From Paraburkholderia sp. SG-MS1 (lineage in GTDB: Bacteria > Pseudomonadota > Gammaproteobacteria > Burkholderiales > Burkholderiaceae), in NCBI RefSeq assembly GCF_012275575.1, contig NZ_NPIH01000203.1, forward strand, positions 1-64,000: a DNA stretch of 64,000 bases, given 5' to 3'. A model generated the notes under the pieces. The model was not told the DNA's origin. It did no database searches and saw only the letters and a program-made list of their open reading frames with translations. Position numbers and translations under genes: made by a program. This document shows, in pieces, positions 58,317 to 64,000 of this stretch. Each line of letters begins with the position of its first letter. Within the stretch, counting starts at the first letter, position 1.

Positions 58317-58445
58317 TATTTGCGCGCGCGGTTTTGCCGTGGTCCCGACGCACCGGCTCGGTGCGTGCGTGGATCAGAGAGGGGCAAGACCGGCGTTTGC
58401 TACCTTGCTCTTCGATACGCGATTTTGCGAAGCCGGACGCCTGCG

Positions 58446-58838
<393 letters not shown>

Positions 58839-58921
58839 CTACGCCGCGCCGGATGCATTGCGGCATTCCGGCGCGTGCTTCGGCGTTGCTTCGAGTGGCG
58901 GCAGCAGTGCTGCGCCGCGTC

Positions 58922-60610
58922 TTACTCCACCGGCTCGGTATAGCGTGAGGTGATCGGATAGCGCCAGTCGCGGCCAAACGCGCGATGCGTGACGCGAATG
59001 CCGATCGGCGCCTGACGGCGCTTGTACTCGTTGATCTTGATCAGGCGCGTGACGCGTTTCACGTCGTCGGCGGCATAGCCCGCGGCGATGATTTCAGCGA
59101 GCGAGCGGTCCTCCTCCATGTACATGCGCATGATCGCGTCGAGCACGTCGTATTCGGGCAGGCTGTCCTGATCGGTCTGGTTTTCGCGCAGTTCCGCCGA
59201 CGGCGCGCGCGTCAGAATCCGCTCGGGAATCACGTCACGCTTCTCGAACGTCGTCGCTTCGTTGCGATAGCGGCACAAGCGGTACACGAGCGTCTTCGCG
59301 ATGTCCTTGATGACCGCGAAGCCACCGGCCATGTCGCCGTACAACGTGCAATAGCCGACCGCCATCTCGCTCTTGTTGCCGGTGGTCAGCACGATCGAGC
59401 CGAACTTGTTCGACAGCGCCATCAGCAACGTGCCGCGAATGCGCGCCTGGATGTTCTCTTCGGTGGCGTCCTCAGCGCGGCCCGCGAATTCCTCGGCGAG
59501 CGCGCCGCGGAACGCTTCGAACATCGGCGCAATCGCGATTTCGTCGTAGCGCACGCCGACACGGCGGGCCATGTCGGCGGCGTCGGTGGTCGAGATGTCG
59601 GCTGTATAGCGCGAGGGCATCATCACCGCGCGCACGCGATCCGCGCCGAGCGCGTCGCACGCGACGGCCAGCACCAGCGCCGAATCCACCCCGCCCGACA
59701 GGCCGATCAACGCGCCAGGGAAACCGTTCTTGTTGATGTAGTCGCGCACGCCCATTACGAGCGCCGCATATACCTGTGCTTCGAGCGACTGCTCCGCGGC
59801 GATCGCGCCAGGCAGCGGTACACCGTTGTCGAATTCGACGATCGCGGTCGCTTCCTCGAACTGCGCCATCTTCGCGATCAACGCGCCTTGCGCATCCAGC
59901 ACGAACGAACCACCGTCGAACACCAGCTCGTCCTGCGCGCCGACCATGTTCACGTAGACCATCGGCAGGCCGGTTTCGCGAATCCGCGCGCGCAGGATGT
60001 CGAAGCGCACCGCTTCCTTGTTCAGGTGGTACGGCGAGCCGTTCGGAATCAGCAGCACTTGCGCGCCCGCCGCCTTCGCCATCTGCGCGGCCGACGCATG
60101 CCATGCGTCTTCGCAGATCACGACGCCGTACTTCACGCCGTCGAGATCGAACACGAACGGTTGCGGGTCGGACGCGAAGTAGCGCTTTTCGTCGAACACT
60201 TCGGTATTGGGCAAATCCTGCTTGCGGTAGGTGCCCTTGACTTCGCCGTCGACGATCAGCGACGCCGCGTTGAACGTATCGACCGGCGGCACGCCGCGCT
60301 CGATCGGCGCGTTTGCATTACCATGGCCGTGCGCTGCGTCGCGTGAAGGATGGCCGACGATCACGTGCAAGCCGCTGAACGGTTTGAGTTGCACAGCGAG
60401 ATCGGCCAACGCCGCCGCGCTCGCGGTATAAAACGCGGGACGCAGCAACAGATCTTCGGGCGGATAGCCGGACAGCGCGAGTTCCGGCGCGATCAGCAGC
60501 TTCGCACCATCGTTGTGCGCCGCGCGTGCGGCGGCGACAATCCTGGCGACGTTGCCGGCGAAGTCGCCGACAGTGACATTGATTTGAGCAAGAGCGATTC
60601 GGGTCTTCAT
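58922..60610 (-). CDS. nadE: Glutamine-dependent NAD+ synthetase
   Basis: 562 residues, two domains. The N-terminal nitrilase-type glutaminase has the Glu-Lys-Cys triad: Glu43 (APELALSGYPPEDLL), Lys130 (YRKQDLPN) and Cys166 (VVICEDAWH). The C-terminal synthetase has the ATP loop IGLSGGVDSALVLAVA and LTTGNKSEMAVGYCTLYGDM. It amidates nicotinic-acid adenine dinucleotide to NAD using glutamine. ATG at 60610 gives the canonical MKTRIALAQIN start. It lies 137 bp upstream of glnB in the same direction. Confidence 0.96.
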   Translation of the reverse strand: MKTRIALAQINVTVGDFAGNVARIVAAARAAHNDGAKLLIAPELALSGYPPEDLLLRPAFYTASAAALADLAVQLKPFSGLHVIVGHPSRDAAHGHGNANAPIERGVPPVDTFNAASLIVDGEVKGTYRKQDLPNTEVFDEKRYFASDPQPFVFDLDGVKYGVVICEDAWHASAAQMAKAAGAQVLLIPNGSPYHLNKEAVRFDILRARIRETGLPMVYVNMVGAQDELVFDGGSFVLDAQGALIAKMAQFEEATAIVEFDNGVPLPGAIAAEQSLEAQVYAALVMGVRDYINKNGFPGALIGLSGGVDSALVLAVACDALGADRVRAVMMPSRYTADISTTDAADMARRVGVRYDEIAIAPMFEAFRGALAEEFAGRAEDATEENIQARIRGTLLMALSNKFGSIVLTTGNKSEMAVGYCTLYGDMAGGFAVIKDIAKTLVYRLCRYRNEATTFEKRDVIPERILTRAPSAELRENQTDQDSLPEYDVLDAIMRMYMEEDRSLAEIIAAGYAADDVKRVTRLIKINEYKRRQAPIGIRVTHRAFGRDWRYPITSRYTEPVE

Positions 60611-60670
60611 GGCAGGATCGACAGGCAAGCCGGGTGGCTTGCGAGTACCGCGGCTGGTTGGCTCGACGGA

Positions 60671-61912
60671 ATGGACAAATCGGATAAACAAACGACGCGG
60701 TCATCACGACACCGCGCCGCTCATTGGGAACAGTCACACAGATTGAACCAGGAACGCTTCGATTATCGCACGGGCATTCTGGCGTCGCCCTCCGAGGTGG
60801 ACGCCGCTGAATGGAATGCCCTCCTCGCGCAGCAGTCGCAACCCACGCCGTTTCTGCGGCACGAGTTTCTGAGCGCGCTGCATGCGACCCAATGCGCGGT
60901 CGCCGATACCGGCTGGGCGCCGCAATTCGTCACGCTGACCGACGCGCGCACGGGCAAGCTCGCGGCGGCCGCGCCGGTGTATCTGAAGGGGCACTCGTAC
61001 GGCGAGTATGTGTTCGATTGGGCGTGGGCCGATGCGTACAAGCGCAACGGTTTGCCGTATTACCCGAAGCTGCTGTGCGCGGTGCCGTTCACACCGGTGC
61101 AGGGCAACCGCTTGCTTTCGACCGATGCGCACGCGTTGCGGCATCTCGCGGCCACGCTGATGGCGTTCGCGGAGCAGGCCGACGTGTCGTCGCTGCACGT
61201 GCTGTTTCCCACCGAGACCGAAGCAAACGCGCTCACCGGCATGGGCATGATGCAGCGCGAAGGCGTGCAGTTTCATTGGCTCAACGACGGCTATCGCGAC
61301 TTCGACGATTTCCTCTCGACGCTCGAACAGAAGAAGCGCAAGAACATTCGCGCCGAACGACGCAAGGTGCACGACGCCGGCGTGACGATGCGGCGGATTC
61401 GCGGCGAAGACATTCAGGACGCGGACTGGCGTTTCTTCAGCAAGTGTTATCGGCAGACGTATCGTGAACACTTTTCGAGTCCGTATCTGAACCTCGATTT
61501 CTTCCGCATGATCGGCGCGACGATGCCGGAGAATCTGCTGCTCGTGATCGCTGAATACGAAGGCAAGCCGATTGCGAGTTCGCTCGTGGTGTATCAACGC
61601 GACGCGGCAACTGGCGGCACTTTGTATGGCCGCTACTGGGGCGCGCTGGAACACGTGCCGTGTCTGCACTTTGAAACCGCGTACTACCAGCCGCTCGAAT
61701 TCTGCATCGAGGAGAAGCTCGGCGCGTTCGAAGGCGGCGCGCAAGGTGAACATAAAATGGCGCGCGGCTTCCTGCCCACGGTGACGCGCTCCGCGCATTG
61801 GCTCGCGCATCCCGCGTTCGCCGATGCGGTCGGCCATTTCCTCGACAACGAAAAGAACAGCATCCACGCCTACGTGGACGAGCTGCGCGAACACAATCCG
61901 TTCAAAGGGTAA
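60671..61912 (+). CDS. GNAT/FemAB-like N-acyltransferase (DUF482-type)
   Basis: 413 residues. The core contains PTPFLRHEFLSALHATQCA, PYYPKLLCAVPFTPVQGNRL, LEQKKRKNIRAERRKV, GTLYGRYWGALEHVPCLHFE and FEGGAQGEHKMARGFLP. These match the peptidoglycan-biosynthesis/GNAT family once called DUF482. The substrate is unknown. The start is uncertain: ATG 60671 (weak ACGGA) or TTG 60743; the conserved part begins around 60745. It is divergent from nadE with only about 60 bp between starts. Confidence 0.82.
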   Translation: MDKSDKQTTRSSRHRAAHWEQSHRLNQERFDYRTGILASPSEVDAAEWNALLAQQSQPTPFLRHEFLSALHATQCAVADTGWAPQFVTLTDARTGKLAAAAPVYLKGHSYGEYVFDWAWADAYKRNGLPYYPKLLCAVPFTPVQGNRLLSTDAHALRHLAATLMAFAEQADVSSLHVLFPTETEANALTGMGMMQREGVQFHWLNDGYRDFDDFLSTLEQKKRKNIRAERRKVHDAGVTMRRIRGEDIQDADWRFFSKCYRQTYREHFSSPYLNLDFFRMIGATMPENLLLVIAEYEGKPIASSLVVYQRDAATGGTLYGRYWGALEHVPCLHFETAYYQPLEFCIEEKLGAFEGGAQGEHKMARGFLPTVTRSAHWLAHPAFADAVGHFLDNEKNSIHAYVDELREHNPFKG

Positions 61913-61921
61913 AGCGCGTTT

Positions 61922-62248
61922 ATGGCGTGGTTTGTTTATCTGCTCGAATGCTCGGACGGCAGCGTCTATACCGGCATCGCCGTCGACGTGCAGGCGCGTT
62001 TCGACAAGCACATGAGCGGCATGGGCGCACGTTATACGCGCTCGCGCAAGCCGGTGCGGGTGCTGGCGTCGTTCGAACTCGCGGACCGGTCGAGCGCGTC
62101 GCGGGCGGAGTATTGGGTCAAGCGCTTGTCGGCGGTCGACAAGCGCGCGCTGGCGGCGGGGTTGCGCACGATTGAATCGGTAGTGCCGGCGGCCGAACCC
62201 GAACCGGCTGTCGTTGCAGAGGATCAGGGGGAACGTGGCGCTGCGTGA
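61922..62248 (+). CDS. GIY-YIG nuclease-superfamily protein (YhbQ-like)
   Basis: 108 residues. It begins WFVYLLECSDGSVYTGIAVD, the GIY-YIG pair with the conserved Tyr residues, then RFDKHMSGMGARYTRSRKPV and the Glu of RAEYWVKRLS. This is the short UPF0213/YhbQ group, whose DNA substrate is uncertain. The C-terminus has a low-complexity Ala/Glu extension. It starts 9 bp after the upstream stop, so the two form an operon. Confidence 0.9.
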   Translation: MAWFVYLLECSDGSVYTGIAVDVQARFDKHMSGMGARYTRSRKPVRVLASFELADRSSASRAEYWVKRLSAVDKRALAAGLRTIESVVPAAEPEPAVVAEDQGERGAA

Positions 62249-62263
62249 CTCACCCGCTGCCCA

Positions 62264-64000
62264 CTACCCCCTCGCCTCCCGCATCCTCTCGGTCAACAAT
62301 CGCTGCATCCGCGCCAGCTCGCCCACCGCATCGGCCTCCAGCGACGTCAACGTGTCCCGCGCGGGAAGCTCATGCCGCACCGGCCGCAGGGTTCGATTCA
62401 ACGCGGCGTCGATATCGGCGCTCACCTGCGCGACCCATTCGCCCAGTCCATCGTGCCGGTCGCGCCGGTTCGTACTCAGACGCAACTGCGTCGCGGTCCC
62501 GGCCATCCTGCGTAACAGGCTGAGCACCGTCAGCGTGACGGTATCGACGAGCGAGTCCTCGAGTTTTTCGAGGCGAATCCGTCCGATCGCTTCTTCGGCG
62601 TTATTGCTGCCGAGACCGGCGGCGCGGCGCAAACGCTCCATGTCCTTCGCGCTGCGATGTGGCGACTCCAGCGCGGCACGCAGATACGCCACATTCGCAC
62701 GCACCGCCTCGCTCAGCCAGGCGCGGTAGTCGGCCTTTTCACGCGTCGGCCACAGATAGAACGTCGCGAGCAGCGCGAGCACGCAGCCGAGCACGTTGTT
62801 GCCGAGCCGCGTGAGCGCGAACGAGAATTCGTTGGCGCCCGGCGTCGCGAAGTCGGCGACGAGCACGAAGGTCGGCGTGAGGAACAGCACGAAGAGGCTA
62901 TAGCTGACAGGCCGCAGCGCCATCGTCGCCATCACCAGTGGGAAGACCGCGAGCGAGATGCCGAGTGGCGAATGAATCGCGTAGCCGATCCCCGCCGCGA
63001 GCACCCCGCCGACGATGCTGCCCGCCGCGCGCTCGATGCTGCGCGGCCAGGTCGCGGAAATCGAGGGCTGCAGGATCAGCAGCGTCGCCATCGTGGCCCA
63101 ATAGCCGAACGGCAGCCCGAGCGCGCGAATTACCAGAAAGCCCGCCGTGGTCGTCACACCGACGCGCGCCGCGTGCCGCAGCCCGACCGACTGGCTCGAC
63201 AGATTGGCCTTGAGCGTCGCCCAGGCGCGCGCCGCGAGACGGGCCGCGCTGTCGCGCCACGATTCGGGCTGTGCATAGCGCGGCGCGAAATCGACCAGTT
63301 CGAAATCGGACTGCAGCTTCACGGGTTCCATCAACGCGCTTTCGAGGCGCGTCGCGAGACGGCGCAAGCGCTGCTGCAAATCTGCGATCCGGTCCCAGCG
63401 CGCGTCGCTGGTCGCGGCGGCGATGCCGCGCAGCACCTCGCCGAGCGCACTCAGAAGGCGTGTCGCGCGCTTCGCTCGCCAGGCCTCGTCGGGGACTTTC
63501 TCACTCGCGCCGGACACGGCGATCAGATACGCGAACAACGCTTCGCCATCGGTCAGCAAGCCGAGCAGCGTGTCGTAGACCTGACGGCCATTCGCGCGCG
63601 ACGCGGGCACCTTCGCCAGCGCCTCGCGCGAGCGCTCCAGCGCGGCGCGCGCATCGGCGCGGAATTTCGCGGCATGCGTGGCCCATTCGCGCGGCGGCGC
63701 GCGATGCTCCAGCAAACGCGCGCTGTCCAACGCGATGTCCGCGAGCCGCAGATACACGGCGCGCAGCGTCGAGCGGCTTGCGCCGAACGGATGAATGCGC
63801 CACACGCTCAAACTGAGCGCGACGGCAAACAGGCAGCCCACCAGATACACGCCGAGAAACGCAAGGCCGGCGCGTGCGTCGTGCATCGGGCGGTCCACCA
63901 TCACCACGCAGGCGGTCGCCGCGAGAATCGTCACCTGTGAGGTGGCCGCGCCCCAGATGCGACCGAACGCGCCGAGCGTCGTGAACACGAGCACCGCGAG
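62264..64000 (-). CDS. FUSC-family inner-membrane protein (3' part; 5' end outside window)
   Basis: At least 578 codons; the frame continues past the right edge, so the N-terminus is missing. Two blocks of clustered membrane helices flank a long cytosolic region. The second block has ARVGVTTTAGFLVIRALGLPF and YWATMATLLILQPSISATWP, which is the fusaric-acid-resistance/YccS-like FUSC module. Such proteins are linked to aromatic-acid or toxin efflux, but most are uncharacterised. It ends 15 bp from the convergent GIY-YIG gene. Confidence 0.88.
   Translation of the reverse strand, partial: LAVLVFTTLGAFGRIWGAATSQVTILAATACVVMVDRPMHDARAGLAFLGVYLVGCLFAVALSLSVWRIHPFGASRSTLRAVYLRLADIALDSARLLEHRAPPREWATHAAKFRADARAALERSREALAKVPASRANGRQVYDTLLGLLTDGEALFAYLIAVSGASEKVPDEAWRAKRATRLLSALGEVLRGIAAATSDARWDRIADLQQRLRRLATRLESALMEPVKLQSDFELVDFAPRYAQPESWRDSAARLAARAWATLKANLSSQSVGLRHAARVGVTTTAGFLVIRALGLPFGYWATMATLLILQPSISATWPRSIERAAGSIVGGVLAAGIGYAIHSPLGISLAVFPLVMATMALRPVSYSLFVLFLTPTFVLVADFATPGANEFSFALTRLGNNVLGCVLALLATFYLWPTREKADYRAWLSEAVRANVAYLRAALESPHRSAKDMERLRRAAGLGSNNAEEAIGRIRLEKLEDSLVDTVTLTVLSLLRRMAGTATQLRLSTNRRDRHDGLGEWVAQVSADIDAALNRTLRPVRHELPARDTLTSLEADAVGELARMQRLLTERMREARG

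Overview
The window is a high-GC, gene-dense chromosomal segment of a Burkholderiales bacterium, most likely Paraburkholderia or Burkholderia sensu lato. The grounds are 'Gram-negative porin' (Burkholderia type) genes, the MocR, P-II, NadE and ParC/ParE sequences, the strong GC bias at third codon positions, and many small Burkholderia-type proteins (CsbD, YqjD/DUF883, Pro-rich peptides). Homology calls come from reading the translations by eye; no database search was run.

Layout. 0.2-2.3 kb: an AraC-regulator remnant, a ubiC-deoxyinosine glycosylase operon and an OmpA-like lipoprotein. 2.5-10.3 kb: a small duplicated-motif protein, htpG, a MocR regulator divergent from a VOC protein, then an aminotransferase, RidA and PhzF. 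10.7-15 kb: a GGDEF-EAL protein, a chromate-type transporter and a CopD-like protein. 15.3-22.8 kb: parC, parE, a Uup-type ABC-F protein and a DUF4399 protein. 23.1-23.6 kb: rubredoxin and tRNA-Arg(CCU).

23.9-27 kb is a decayed catabolic cluster directly downstream of the tRNA. A truncated porin is fused to the tail of an opine-dehydrogenase gene, which runs into a 3-hydroxyacyl-CoA dehydrogenase carrying an in-frame TAG. All of these diverge from a truncated MFS transporter. 27-36.4 kb holds accessory genes: an acyltransferase, a GST, CsbD, an HTH-Dcm methyltransferase with Vsr but no restriction enzyme, a YbhB protein, a DHA2-type MFS exporter and otsA.

36.6-42.6 kb looks like a stress or envelope locus. 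Two paralogous sigma-54 activators point away from each other around two small membrane proteins, followed by two tandem paralogous lipoproteins. 42.6-48.6 kb: a NitT/TauT-like ABC system with a fused double permease and no visible binding protein, a GGEEF cyclase and a small orphan protein. 48.7-52.4 kb: an EnvZ/OmpR-like two-component system divergent from a Spy/CpxP protein, then pirin. 53.1-56.5 kb: a complete basic-amino-acid (HisJQMP-like) ABC transporter. 57-64 kb: a highly expressed porin, P-II with nadE, a GNAT/FemAB-like protein, a GIY-YIG protein and the 3' part of a FUSC membrane protein that runs off the window.

No IS element, phage, CRISPR array or complete novel defence system was found. 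The most unusual material is the pseudogene cluster by the tRNA, the solitary Dcm-Vsr pair, the paired sigma-54 activator locus, and several large perfect inverted or direct repeats in promoter regions.
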